Of a DNA stretch of 64,000 nucleotides, positions 1 to 10,253 are shown one piece after another. Location of the stretch: positions 12,225,704 through 12,289,703 of the forward strand of contig NC_088304.1 of the NCBI RefSeq assembly GCF_032854445.1, given 5' to 3'. This stretch comes from Liolophura sinensis. Its lineage: Eukaryota > Mollusca > Polyplacophora > Chitonida > Chitonidae. Both the position numbers and the translations under genes were made by a program. A model generated the notes under the pieces. That model did no database searches. It saw only the letters and a list, made by a program, of their open reading frames with translations, and was not told where the DNA came from. Position 1 is the stretch's first letter; each line of letters begins with the position of its first letter.

Positions 1-1440
1 AATACCTCTCTTCCATCACGCTCGGACAGTTCCTCTCTTTCATTATCCCTTGACAATTCATCTTCTCCAACATCCTCTGACAATTCCTCTCTTCCATTAT
101 CCTCTCGCAACCCCTCTCTTCCATCATCCTCTGACAATTCCTCTCTTCCATTATCCTCTGGCAACTTCTCTCTTCCATTATCCTTTGACAATTCCTCTCT
201 TCCTTTACCTCTGGCAACTCCTCTCTTCCATTATCCTTTGACAATTCCTCTCTTCCATTACCCTCTGGCAATTCCTCTCTTCCATCTTCGTCTGACAATT
301 CCTCTCTTCCATCATACTCTGACAATTCCTCTTTTACCCCGCCCTCTGACAACTCTTCTCTTCCACCATCCTCTGACTTTTCCTCTCTTTCATCATCCTC
401 TGGCAATTCCTCTCTTCCATTACCTCTGGCAATTCCTCTCTTCCATCACCCTATGTAAATTCCTCTCTTACATCGCCCTCTGGCAATTCCTCTCTTCCAC
501 CACTTTCTGTCAATTCCCTCTTGCATCAACCTCTCACAATTCCTCTTTTTTATTACTTTCTGACAATTTCTGTCTTCCATCACCCTCTGGCAATTTCTCT
601 CTTTCATCACCTTCTGACAATTCCTCTCATGCATTGTTCTCTGACAATTCTTCCCTTGCATCATCATTTGACACTTTCTCTTTTTCCACGCTTTACTCTT
701 TGACAGTCCCTTTTCCACTAACGTCTGTCAATTCCTCTCTTTTATCACCTTCTGCCAATTCCTCTCTTCCATTACTCTGTAACAATTTGTTTCTTCCATC
801 ACCCTTTGGAGATTACTCTCTTCCTTTTTCCTCTGGGAGCCATAGAAAAGGACCCTTCCCACGCAGGGTCCGCCACTACACTCTGACAATTCCTCTCTTC
901 CACTACCCTTTGTCAATTCCTCTCTTCCATTACCCTCTGACAACTTCTCTCTTTCATCACCCTCTTGCAATTACTCCCTTCCTTTATCCTCTCGGAGCCA
1001 TAGCTCAGGGGCCTTCCCCACCCCCACCCCAACCCCAGGTAGTCCGCCACTACAACTGGCAATTCCTCTCTTCCACCACCGTCTGCCAATTCCTCTATTC
1101 CATCGCCCTCTGGCAATCCCTTTCTCTCAGCACCCTTTGTCAGTTCCTCTATTTCATCACCTTCTGCCAATTCCTCTCTTTCATTACTCTCTGACAATTC
1201 CTCTCTTTCATCACCCTCTTGCAATTACTCTCTTCCTTTATCTTCTCGGAGCCATAGCTCAGGGGCCTTCCCTCGCAGGTAGTCCGCACCTACACTTGGC
1301 AATTCCTCTTTTCCACCACCCTCTGCCAATTCCTCTCTTCCATCACCGTTTGGCATTCCTCTCTTTCGCCATTCCCTTGTATTTCCTCTCTTCCTTCACC
1401 CTCTGACAATTCCTCTCTCCCATCATACTGTGACAATTTC
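1..1440. repeat. 27-bp minisatellite, degenerate, ~45 units
   Basis: A pyrimidine-rich unit of 27 bp (core CAATTCCTCTCTTCCATCAC plus CCTCTGA) repeats with drift from the window start to about 1440. Because 27 is a multiple of three, all frames stay open for long stretches, giving spurious proteins with a 9-residue period (LTIPLFHHP-like). Three times, near 835-882, 993-1054 and 1249-1296, a different GC-richer module beginning GGAGCCATAG and ending near CCGCCACTACA interrupts the array, so it has a higher-order organisation. The array continues beyond the left edge. Confidence 0.9.
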
Positions 1441-1599
1441 TCTCTCACTTACCCGCAACTTTACTACGTCGCCATTTTCAGAACGCTTTTCTCTTCTATC
1501 ATTGTCCGAGAACTTCTTTGTTTCTGTTCAGTTCTGCCTGACAGAATTGGACTACTTTGCTAGTATTTCAAGGTTAAGAATTAATGGACTGGAATAATG

Positions 1600-2045
1600 T
1601 CTGGTAGTGATAAAACATATGAAACTAAGACAGAATTAGATTGGTCTCAGACACCGTTCAAAATTTAAGGAATTTAATTGATATCATTTTCGCAGAAATG
1701 GTTGAACCAAACTATAAGGATAGACCTAAGAAAATAAATCATGTGTTGAAAAATTGGGCCAAATGTGGCCTTACTTCCCTAGGTAGAATCAATGTACTGA
1801 TATAAAATTGCTATAAAATAACTCACTGGTTCTTTAGCCTACCTATTCCATCTACATTTGAAAAAACTGAAGATGTCTTACATTTATTTGGAATGAAAGG
1901 CCCGATAAAATTACATGAAAAACAATTATGAAGTAGATTAGAAGAGGTGGTGTGGGTATATGAAACATTGATGATTATATAAAATGACAGAAATGCACTG
2001 GATAAGTAGATTCTTAACTGTAAGACTTGATTTATTTCTCAGTGA
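1600..2045 (+). mobile_element. Decayed LINE fragment, C-terminal part of RT ORF (Tx1/L1 type)
   Basis: Translation with several stops shows the region after the catalytic core of a Tx1/L1-type ORF2. One stretch at about 1708-1804 reads NYKDRPKKINHVLKNWAK followed by LTSLGRINVL, matching the family pattern of a Trp-Lys segment then LT..GR..V. A second at about 1880-1912 reads TFIWNERPDKI, then a GG motif and NIDDYIK, as in the conserved FIW..K......GG..... N...Y segment. Stops and a frameshift are present, so it is a dead relic. It covers the ORF2 region that the minus-strand LINE at 35.2-38.7 kb lacks, and may belong to the same clade. Confidence 0.7.
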
Positions 2046-2454
2046 AACGTTTGCCAACATTTATCTTTTAGAAATTGATTCCAATGCTGCAGAATAAAGC
2101 CAAAGTGTTGTTGCTGCGGTCAGAATGGAGAAACGGAGACTTGGTTTTGGTCCTCCCCTCTTCTCCCTCTTCCGCAATGTCATCCTTCTTTATTCCTGCA
2201 CGGCGAGGTGATACTGTAAGCATTCGAACATGTAAAAAAAAATTATGTCCGAAAATTTAAGTTTTGAAAAAAGAATGGAGTTGACAACTGGGAGGAAAAA
2301 CTACACTTAAACACCTCAAATGAAGAATGATAAAACCTTATTTCTGTGCCCTTCGAATATTTACGTCTTAAACAGTTAACCTGCCATTTAGGACGGGTTC
2401 ACAAGACACTGGACAACGAGCATGAACCGTAATAAAATTGATCCATTCCCATTC

Positions 2455-2580
2455 TTCTCTGGGGAGCGGTTGATCCACGGTCAAACCTGGGCCGAGTCAC
2501 ACATAAGACTTTAAAAAAGGAAGCTGCACTTCCTCGCTTGGGGTTCAGCATGAAGCAACGACTTGCAAACTTGCGAATGT
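2455..2580 (+). mobile_element. SINE family D fragment
   Basis: The stretch with GGTCAAACCTGGGCCGAGTC, then an AAAGGAAGCTGCACTTCCTC hairpin-like block and a TTCAGCATGAAG end, matches in reverse complement the element at 54450-54760 (minus). It looks like the tRNA-like head and adjoining body of a mollusc-type SINE. Diverged, with no target-site duplication seen. Confidence 0.5.
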
Positions 2581-2964
2581 TTTATATGCATTTATATTAA
2601 TCGTAAAACAAATTAATAAAAAATGTCAATTAGGAAAAAATCTTTTTATGGGCTTCATCTTAAGGATGGCTATCGAGAACATCATATATAACATTGGAAT
2701 CATGCGTGAATTCCTGTAATTATGTTAAACGTTATTGCTTACAGCAATCATTTTGCAGTTTTTGGTAACCATGGAACGCAGTCTTGGCCTTTTACAAACA
2801 GATTTGCCAGAATGAGTAGGATAAGCGTTTCAACTTGCAAATAGCTAAACATGTTGCCAAGCAATGCTCACATTATATTTTTCCTTCTTGTTCGGCGGTT
2901 CTTGATTTCATTTATTTTTAAACAGAAATATTATCCCTTTTGCGACCAATGGAATTAAAGTCTG

Positions 2965-3185
2965 TTTATTCATTTACCTCTTTTGAATCTGGTTTTACGT
3001 CGCACCTATGAGGACTGGAAATCGGCTGTCTGTATTTTCGTGAGATAAAACCGGATAGATCTCGCAACCATCCGCAAGTTGCAGCAAAATCTTCATAAGT
3101 ACGACCTGAGAGAAACCAACATAAGCTACACATGAACTAACAGCAACTCAGTTGGTGAGTAATTGTACTGTGCTAGCATGCGAAA
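2965..3185 (-). mobile_element. SINE family A, strongly diverged copy
   Basis: On the minus strand this carries the family A order: tRNA-like head near 3185, body with the CGCAACCATCCGCAAGTTGC block at about 3061-3080, and a 3' end at GGTTTTACGTCGCACC. It is much more diverged than the copy at 5340-5594. Confidence 0.55.
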
Positions 3186-3767
3186 CAAGCGGCCACGCAG
3201 TCCTCGTATTTTGATTGGTGCTATACAATCAGATGAAGAAAGCCAGGCAAACACCTCCAGGACAGATCACTGCACCTCTTGGCCATCCTCTTACATGTGA
3301 TCAATCACTGGCGAGACACGCAGCCTTCAATGTATGTGTTATTATTCCTCATGTATACGTGGATCCTCACAATGAGAGCGGGCTAGAATTTTCTTCCCCA
3401 TCGCCAAAGAACGTAGAAAGAAATGTAAGGTTGCAGATGAAAATCAATCATAATACTGGACGAATTTGGGGATACTACCGGACGAAATCCAACCATAGTG
3501 ATTTGAAGGCATGAACACTATCCCGTAAGGCTTAAAGACATCAATTCTTTTTTGACTGTAACCGGAAGCAGTCCGTGGCCTATTGCTTAAGGTGCATTCT
3601 GGCCTTTTAATCTCTAAGTCGCACGAGACGTAGGCTTAATATTGTTTCAGGATGTGGAATTTTCTTGGTTTCCCTGCTTCCATAATATTGTGATTTGGGG
3701 GTTGGTGGAAATTAGTGTCGTACGATATCCCCTTCGCTGGAGACCATTTGTCATCTACTGATGTGAC
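3186..3767. other. Unassigned stretch
   Basis: Contains an open frame of 99 codons at 3215-3514 (plus) that has no domain I recognise, no neighbouring exon with matching splice sites, and ordinary composition. It may be chance or an old transposon remnant. I see no RNA gene or promoter motif. Confidence 0.3.
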
Positions 3768-4391
3768 ACACATGGCATTAGGCCTGTGCCATTTTTATTA
3801 TGTTTTCTTGAACAGCCATACACCAAGGATGTCTTGTATATGCATGGCGTGTAAGCCTACATATCTCGCATTATAACATTTGTTAGACCTTGTGTATTGT
3901 GCGACGATGTCATTCAACGTCACAAAATATTTTTACAAGCACTACAATATCAAGGATGTTCCATCAAACGCCTTAACACATGGCATTAGGCCTGTGCCAT
4001 TTTTATTATGTTTACTTGAACAGCAATACACCAAGGATGTCTTGTATATGCATGGCGTGTAAGCCTACATATCTCGCATTGTAACATTTGTTAGACCTTG
4101 TGTATTGTGTGACGATGTCATTCAACGTCACAAGTTATTTTTACAAACACTACAATATCAAGGATGTTCCATCAAACGCCTTAACACATGGTATTAGGCC
4201 TGTGCCATTTTTATTATGTTTACTTGAACAGCCATACACCAAGGATGTCTTGTATATGCATGGCGTGTAAGCCTACATATCTCGCATTGTAGCATTTCTT
4301 AGACCTTGTGTATTGTGGGACGTTGTCATTCAACGCCACAAGTTATTTTTACAAACACTACAATATCAAGGATGTTCCGTCAAACGCCTTA
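3768..4391. repeat. Three tandem copies of a 208-bp unit
   Basis: The start ACACATGGCATTAGGCCTGT recurs at 3768, 3976 and about 4184, exactly 208 bp apart, and the third copy ends at the CAAACGCCTTAAC block near 4391. Copies are nearly identical, so the triplication is recent. The same open frame (60 codons) recurs in copies as a shadow. The last part of each unit (GTCATTCAACGTCACAA to GGATGTTCCATCAAACGC) is echoed in single copy near 15130-15200, so the unit contains an older dispersed sequence. Confidence 0.9.
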
Positions 4392-4689
4392 ACTTGATAG
4401 TGTTTTAAATGTTTCGAGTACATTTCTTTGGTATATATGTATATGAACAAATTTACAATGCAATATAATAATACTGTATAACATATAACAGATCATGGGC
4501 TATCACATACACTAGCTGGCCACGTAACTGGACACATGAACGGTCGCAATCAATAAAGCGCAACTAAGACAGGCTTAACATTTCGACATCGTGGTGTAAA
4601 TTTAGGATACTGTTTAAATTTATACAGTAAAAATATTCCTTTCGTTGTTAAGACATCTTTGAAAACTGTTGACTCTTTGTTTTGACAGA

Positions 4690-4860
4690 CCAGATTTTTG
4701 ACTGTCTACTTTCTTTTGGTCTTCGGTTATTTTGTGCTGAATACTGTTTTGGGTATTAGTCTTGTGATAAATGACATAGAAAGTCCATTATGGTTGACGG
4801 CATCGTGGTATACGAATGTCGACACCTATATTCGTGTGCAAAAACACTATAGAAGAAACA
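4690..4860 (+). repeat. Dispersed repeat family F, copy 1
   Basis: Shares an ordered series of blocks with 15480-15640 and 16400-16560: a TTTTGGGNATT block, then CTTG(C/T)GATTA-like, then AAAGTCCATTATGGTTGA and TGGTATAC. Non-coding. No terminal structure was recognised, so class is unknown. Confidence 0.45.
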
Positions 4861-5339
4861 TGACAATCTCAACTTGTTGCTTTAGCTTAGTAGTTTCACC
4901 GTATCATGACTGTTCTTCAGAGCTTTTTTTAATTTCAACATATCTTGCGACAGCTATATATACATGCAGGTAGATTAATCCATGGTGACCATTCCTAGTT
5001 AGAAATTGCATATAATATGATAAAGTTCGAACTTGCCCAGGGGATTATCCATTCGGAGAGATTATTTCCCGGTGTTTATCTGCCGAAATGATTCAAAGTA
5101 TTAAGCCACTCAAGGCTTTTACAAGTCATTAATATAAAAGGATGGTATGTGGTTATCAATCCCAAAACTGAGTGCGTTTTCATATATATTCATGCCTACA
5201 GTAATTTTCTGAATGAATATTATAATAACTGATAGAGACGGCTATAGTTTTTAAAGCAGAGTTATACAGATGTTAAATCTATTTCGTGAATCGCTCTCCA
5301 ACTAAGAATAATCGAACAAGATTTTTCAGTCATTTAAAA

Positions 5340-5594
5340 TTTATTTATTTATTTATTTATTTGATTCGTGTTTTACGTCGTACTCAAGAATATTTCACTT
5401 ATACGACGGCGGCCAGCATTATGGTGGGAGGAAACTGGGAAGAGCCCGGTTGAAACCCACAACCATCCGCAGGTTGCTGTCAGACCTTACCACGTACGGC
5501 CGGAGAGAAAGCCAGCATGACTTGAACTCACAGCGACTGCATTGGTGAGAGACTCCTGGGTCATTACGCTGCCCTTGCGCGCTAACCAACTGAG
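5340..5594 (-). mobile_element. Full-length family A tRNA-derived SINE with 15-bp target-site duplication
   Basis: The best-preserved SINE in the window. In its own orientation (minus) it has a tRNA-like head at the right end (GTTAGCGCGCAAGGGCAGCG region, with box A and B-like motifs), a body with CCGGCCGTACGTGG and the Pro-rich-looking GCTCTTCCCAGTTTCCTCCC block, and a 3' end GTATAAGTGAAATATTCTTG, then (AAAT)n. The 15-bp direct repeat TTCAGTCATTTAAAA lies at 5325-5339 and 5595-5609, showing a retrotransposition event. Roughly 20 other family A copies or pieces occur here. Confidence 0.92.
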
Positions 5595-5879
5595 TTCAGT
5601 CATTTAAAAGGGTGACGCAGGTTAAGATCAGACGTGGTAAAAACTCACGTCAATGGTCAATTTATTTGAAGGTTGTTTGTCTTCTTTCATTTTGCCCTTA
5701 GAGCAGTTCTTATGAATGTCATGTCAAAGGCATAATTGACAGATAAGCCAACATGAAACGCTTTTTTTCCCGTGTTATACTTGTTATATGATGTGCCATA
5801 GAAATCTACAAAAAATTTTCTGACCTTCCTTCTTCAGGCATAAAAAAATGGCTTTAAACTGGACGATTTTCCCGAGACC

Positions 5880-5990
5880 CTAGCGGACAATCCAGAAATT
5901 AAGTATCCTGCTGTGTTGGCGTCAATGGTGATAGCTGTCTCCGATTTACCATTTCGCTGACGACAGAAGGAAGGGAGCACCTTCATTACA
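5880..5990 (+). repeat. Dispersed repeat family H, copy 1
   Basis: Matches 12365-12440 through the blocks GAAATTAA, CCTGCTGTG(T/A)TG, CGTCAA and GTGATAG, in the same order. Short and diverged; class unknown. Confidence 0.35.
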
Positions 5991-6167
5991 GTAGTGGATC
6001 TGTCCAAGGGATGTTTTGGCTGGGTTGAGCAGCATGTACAAAACGGCTTGAAACGTGTTAGCGGACGTCATCTCTCGTCAAAACAAATCCTGGCCCACAC
6101 AATGCCGGTGAGAGTGTAGTCGCCGAGAAAATTTAGTGCGACATCGATGCCAGGCACACAGGGAGTC

Positions 6168-6268
6168 TGACGGAGGAGGAGGAGGAGGAGAAGGAGGAGG
6201 AGGAGGGGAGGAGGAGCAAGAGGAGGAGAAGGAAGAGGAGGAGGAGGAGGAGGAGGAGGAGGAGGAGA
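6168..6268. repeat. (GGA)n purine microsatellite
   Basis: About 100 bp of nearly pure GGA/GAA triplets. It lies between two copies of a short segment (AGTGCGACATC...GTCTGACGGAGGA at about 6136-6176 and 6350-6390), so it appears to be an expansion inside a duplicated zinc-finger unit. The Pro-, Ser- and Leu-run frames on the opposite strand are artefacts of it. Confidence 0.9.
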
Positions 6269-6271
6269 TTC

Positions 6272-6592
6272 TTGGGAGAGGGTAAGTTTGTTTGCCCAAC
6301 GTGTGCCAGGACATTTTCCAGACGGGAAAACTCGCTCAGACATCAGTTAGTGCGACATCAACGCCAAACACACAGAGCGTCTGACGGAGGAGAAGGAGGA
6401 GAGTCATCGGTGAAAGGTGAGTTTGCTTGCCGAAGGTGCACCTGGAAGTTTTTCAGACGGGACAGCTGGCTCAGGCATGAGCGAACACAGCACACAGTGA
6501 GACAGAGGTTCACCAAAAGATTCAAAGGGAGAGAAAGAGCGGATTTAACATATGAAGTGTTTCAGAAGACGTTTTACCGGTTGTGGGATTAG
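6272..6592 (+). pseudogene. Two C2H2 zinc fingers, probable 5' part of the DNA polymerase element downstream
   Basis: A 106-codon open frame contains two classic C2H2 fingers. Finger 1 starts FVCPTCARTFSRRENSLRH with the last His four residues later; finger 2 starts FACRRCTWKFFRRDSWLRH with the same spacing (C-x2-C-x12-H-x4-H). They are joined by an acidic/Gly linker derived from the GGA repeat. The fingers are basic and could bind nucleic acid. There is no good exon structure, and about 630 bp of ATACT repeat and unassigned DNA separates it from the polymerase-like frame at 7225. In large DNA elements with family-B polymerases, C2H2 fingers next to the polymerase are plausible, but that link is inference. 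It could instead be a relic of a host zinc-finger gene. Confidence 0.55.
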
Positions 6593-6840
6593 CGAGCGCA
6601 GAAGGGTAAGTCACACTGTGGCAAAAACCGAACAGTTTCAGAACTGGATTAGACATCGCAGCGCTTTTATATCACTCGGCTACGCAGCGATGCCCCCGTC
6701 TATCGGATTTGCGTAAGGTACCACATCTTCCCGGACAAAATTGCGTAGGGAAGGGGGGGGGGAGGTGAAAACTCCCCAACTTATACAGGGCAATGCTCCC
6801 GCCTTGCCGGCAAAACGTTTGCCATGTGTCGGCAACAGTA

Positions 6841-6960
6841 CACAATACTATAGTTTTACTATACTATACTATATATATTGTTAGACTATAGATATACTAT
6901 ACTATACTATACTATACTATACTATACTATACTATACTATACTATACTATACTATACTAA
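6841..6960. repeat. (ATACT)n microsatellite
   Basis: A 5-bp unit ACTAT/ATACT is repeated almost perfectly between about 6895 and 6958, with degraded flanks from 6841. A smaller degenerate patch of the same sequence lies at 7130-7180, with a copy-unrelated segment between. Confidence 0.9.
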
Positions 6961-7224
6961 GCATTATAAGATGAATGACGGGGCTGTGCGTGAAGGGGGA
7001 TACATCGGGACGTGTGAAAAACACGGCATCAGCATCCGTAGGAGCCCACCGATAAAGTTTGTGGCAATGTCTTTGCAGGCCGGGGGTCCACCTTGCTGGA
7101 TCTGTCTACAGCTGGGGGCTACTAATATTTCACAATACAGTATACTATATACTATAGCTATACAATGCAGTATAATATTTCAGACCTGTAAAAGTTACAG
7201 AAACCCACTGACGCAGATGCAGCA

Positions 7225-8670
7225 GTGACGACTTCCTCGGTCTTACCAGCAGATCTATACCCCGCAAACAAAGACAGTTCGAGTGACGAGATTTCCACAA
7301 ATGCAGAGGCGGATGAGTTATACAAGAAAAAGTGGATGAACCCAGTGAGCCACTTCCAAACCGAACCCCTAGATTATTTCCTGCCTAGCAGTGCGAACGA
7401 CATAAGGCAACTGTACCGGTATCATTGGCGTTCCATCCGCCAGCATTCCCATCGCGGCAGTCCGGTGCAAGACCTCTACAACTACTGGCTCAGCGACCTG
7501 AACGATGGCTATGATGACCAGTCCACTGCATTCATCGTCAACTACACCTTCAGTTACATCCTACGCCGAAAGAAGGCGGGAGAGGCGCGTTACTTTTACG
7601 CCAGCACCAATAATTCCCGGGTACTCGACGGCCAGTACCGCGTGGAAAGTTGGTCAGACATTCGTGGACTCCTCACTCATCTCCCTGGGAGCAGCAACAA
7701 CGTCCAAACACGAATTGGATCGTAGATATCTTCACTAAAGTGTTTTTTGTTCACAATCTACCCCATCAGCCAATCGTTAAGAGTGGGGGGGGGGGGGGGG
7801 GACGTTGTCACTCTACCGGCAGGATAACGACTAAACACACAAGCTGGAAGAGCTGATGGACCGTATAGGGATCATTTGTGTTTACTTCGGTGTTTTACCG
7901 TGCATCTTGACAGTGCCAACTTCAAAAACTACGAGAACCAGGTTCGACATCACCACTGAAATTATCTGGAGGCGGTACAGATGGAGCCCAGGCATTTCCA
8001 CAGTGTGCCTTTCAGTGCGCTGGACACGGTAAAGATCTTATTTAACGTGAACATTCAAGTGTTCTTCCCGCCAGTACACATTGAACAATCGACCCACTGT
8101 TTTCCAAGTGTTGGCAGAAATGGGCATTTACCTCCGGTAAGGCAACGACGGAATATTCCACAATCGAGCGTCTTAGTACTTCGAAGTTTACCGTACCCTT
8201 GTGGACGAAGCGGCTACTGGCTCAACGGATTAGACGTCCCACCACTTCCCCATAAGTGTCACTGTGAACTCCAGCGTGCCCAACAACAATGATGGCTTAC
8301 CTCAATAATTTTAGCGGGGTCAGTAGCGCCTATCTTACAGAGGGTTACGCCTAAATCCTGGGCCATTTGGAAGCGCACATTGATCCCAACGACACCAAAC
8401 AGTCTTACGTTCGGCGGGTTCGGGACAAATTCACCACGTATAGTTTTGCTTTATATATACATAGATTCCCTCGCCCACCTAGAGGAAACGGTGTTCCCTT
8501 CCCACCACGCTTTCGACAACGATCTCACTCACCAACCGTGCACGGACGCTGAGTACAAGACTCTGCAGGAGATGTGGAGGTACCACGGCGGGCACACCGT
8601 AAAAGACTTGCTGCAGTGGTACAAAAACCTGAACGTTATACTGTTCATGGAGGCGGCAGGGTAGATGGTG
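7225..8670 (+). pseudogene. Frameshifted family-B DNA polymerase remnant (Polinton/adintovirus-like large DNA element)
   Basis: Pieces of one protein lie in order in different frames. The first (7225-7725) has an N-terminal region ending in AFIVNYTFSYILRR, GEARYFYASTNN and a YRVESWSDI segment. The next frame, from about 7700, continues RPNTNWIVDIFTKVFFVH and a PHQPI motif. A third (8380-8664) carries FPSHHAFDNDLTHQPCTDAEY followed by an EMWRYHGG and LLQWYKNLNV.LFMEA block. From memory of such polymerases, this order (FILRN/TGE-RYY/SxNN, then RPNSKWVV, then a Y...W......WYN..DV.PF.EA block) is typical of protein-primed family-B polymerases in large transposons and related viruses of invertebrates. 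Frameshifts occur near 7720 and again between 7860 and 8380, and a 19-bp G run lies at 7783-7801. Catalytic palm motifs were not found, so it is a dead partial copy. Confidence 0.6.
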
Positions 8671-9139
8671 TGACGAGGGGTGACACGTATACGGGGAGGT
8701 AAGCTCTTTTCGGCGGATCGTTGGGTTCGATGCTACCGCTTTGTACTTGGCTCACCAGTGCCCCCGGGTCACTACATCCGATGGAGACATGACATGGAGA
8801 AGTTAGCTCCCTCCAGCACAGCGACGCGTCTGACTGAAAAGTGGCTGGACTGGCAGTCGCATTAGCTCGGGCCACAGGCTCAACCACACGGAGAAACGGA
8901 TCGGTGATCGTCAACTTCGCCCACATCGTAGACGGGTTCGAACACATCGACGGACGTCCCAACCCCTTCCAGTTCCACAGTTGTTATTACCACTACTACG
9001 GCTGTCACCTGAATCACCCACACTAGGGTGGTGAGAGGGTCCTGGGGCGTGCTGGCGTGCTAATCACCATGCACTGTACATATGAAGAAGGACTACAGTA
9101 TAGTTTAGACGTACAGTATAGACCCAAGCTAAATCATTA
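8671..9139. other. Unassigned, possibly rest of the polymerase remnant
   Basis: Moderately GC-rich like the preceding remnant and with open pieces in the plus strand (8680-8865, 8841-9026), but I recognise no polymerase palm motifs in any frame. It may be the eroded continuation of the element. Confidence 0.3.
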
Positions 9140-9300
9140 ATCCGCCAGTACGTGGGAAGGTCTGCCAGCAACATGCGGATCGTCGTGGGTTTTCCACGGG
9201 GCTCTGCCCGGTTTCCTCCCATTATAATGCTGGCCGCCGTCGTATAAGTGAAATATTCTTGAATACGGCGTAAAACACCAATCAAATAAATAAATAAATA
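9140..9300 (+). mobile_element. SINE family A, 5'-truncated
   Basis: Body from CGTGGGAAGGTCTGCCAGCA, through GGCTCTGCCCGGTTTCCTCC and GTATAAGTGAAATATTCTTG, to a (AAAT)n tail at 9282-9300. The tRNA head is missing, as in many family A copies here. Confidence 0.85.
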
Positions 9301-9747
9301 ACTCGCTATTCTACATGCGGACAATTTCATGGATTCTGTTCACGTTGAGCATAATTTCGACAGATGAAGGGGTGTATTAGACAAGCAGAAAACTTCAGTG
9401 TAAAACTAACGGTGAAATATTTACTCGCTAAAATGGATGAAACTGTTTCTGTCCTCGCCCTTCTCTATATTTACAGTACACACATGAGTGAGGACCTGTG
9501 CCCTGTGGGAGGGGGTTGTTGTTGTAGGTCTTCTATCGTGTTTGGGATGCTAACCTGATCTTCTTGTTCTTACACTTGGGTGCGTTTTTGTGTCGCGGCT
9601 TGTGACCACACATCTGTCGCTTTGCTTGTTGTTACGACCCAAACTGTCTGTATTATAAAGAGATGGCTTGTTCGAAATACACGACAGTTTAGCCGCACAA
9701 AAAAGTAACCAAAACCAGCAAATTCTATTTTACAACAATTTATTAGG

Positions 9748-9845
9748 TTTAACAAGAACAGATAACAAGACCTATACAAATACTACAGTACTTAAGTTTA
9801 ACAAGAAAGGATAGCAGTATCTATACAAATACTAAAGTACTTACA
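9748..9845. repeat. Tandem pair of ~50-bp units
   Basis: The sequence TTTAACAAGAA...CTATACAAATACTA(C/A)AGTACTTA occurs twice in a row. It lies inside the candidate LTR. Confidence 0.7.
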
Positions 9846-10209
9846 TGTACAACGGTGTTAAGTCCAAACGGACGCATATATTCCACAATATATACCACAC
9901 AGGCATAAATGCACAGAGGCAAATTCACAAGAGGGAAAATCCACAGTATAACTGAGTGTACGACGAAATATACACAAAATTTCACAGGCAGGGTCCGTGT
10001 ACTAAAATAAGCACTGCGTACACAAGAGCACAAATTAAATATACAAGTACAGACTGAACAAGTGCTCGGTGGAGATAGGATATAACAAAGCCAGAGGCTA
10101 TAAAGACACAAAAATTCATCACAAAAGGCCGACTAAAGTAATACACAGCGAAAGCATCCAAACTCTCAATAATTCTCCTTTTTCCTCCTTTGACCTGCTT
10201 TCATAGGTC

Positions 10210-10216
10210 TTATATA
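10210..10216 (-). promoter_or_regulatory. TATA box
   Basis: Reads TATATAAG on the minus strand, in the context GTCTATATAAGACC. It sits about 9 bp downstream (minus sense) of the heat-shock element cluster, so the two form a plausible core promoter reading toward lower coordinates. Confidence 0.5.
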
Positions 10217-10224
10217 GACTGGTG

Positions 10225-10253
10225 GAATTTTCTAGAATAAGAAAATTCTTGAA
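10225..10253 (-). promoter_or_regulatory. Double heat-shock element (six GAA/TTC boxes)
   Basis: Two perfect three-box arrays: GAAttTTCtaGAA at 10225-10237 and GAAaaTTCttGAA at 10241-10253, each with the 5-bp phasing bound by HSF trimers. A weaker two-box site, GAAcaTTC, lies at 10296-10303. With the adjacent TATA box this resembles an Hsp70-type promoter. No heat-shock protein coding sequence follows on the minus strand. Confidence 0.6.

Noticed and set aside
238-1194. 318-codon open frame with LTIPLFHHP-like repeats
   Set aside because: Produced by the 27-bp minisatellite, whose length is a multiple of three; no unique coding sequence or start context.
6068-6343. Pro- and Leu-run proteins on the minus strand
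   Set aside because: Opposite-strand reading of the (GGA)n tract.
9821-10111. Cys-rich 96-codon minus frame
   Set aside because: Composition is that of AT-rich leader DNA in the candidate LTR; no domain and no conserved start context.
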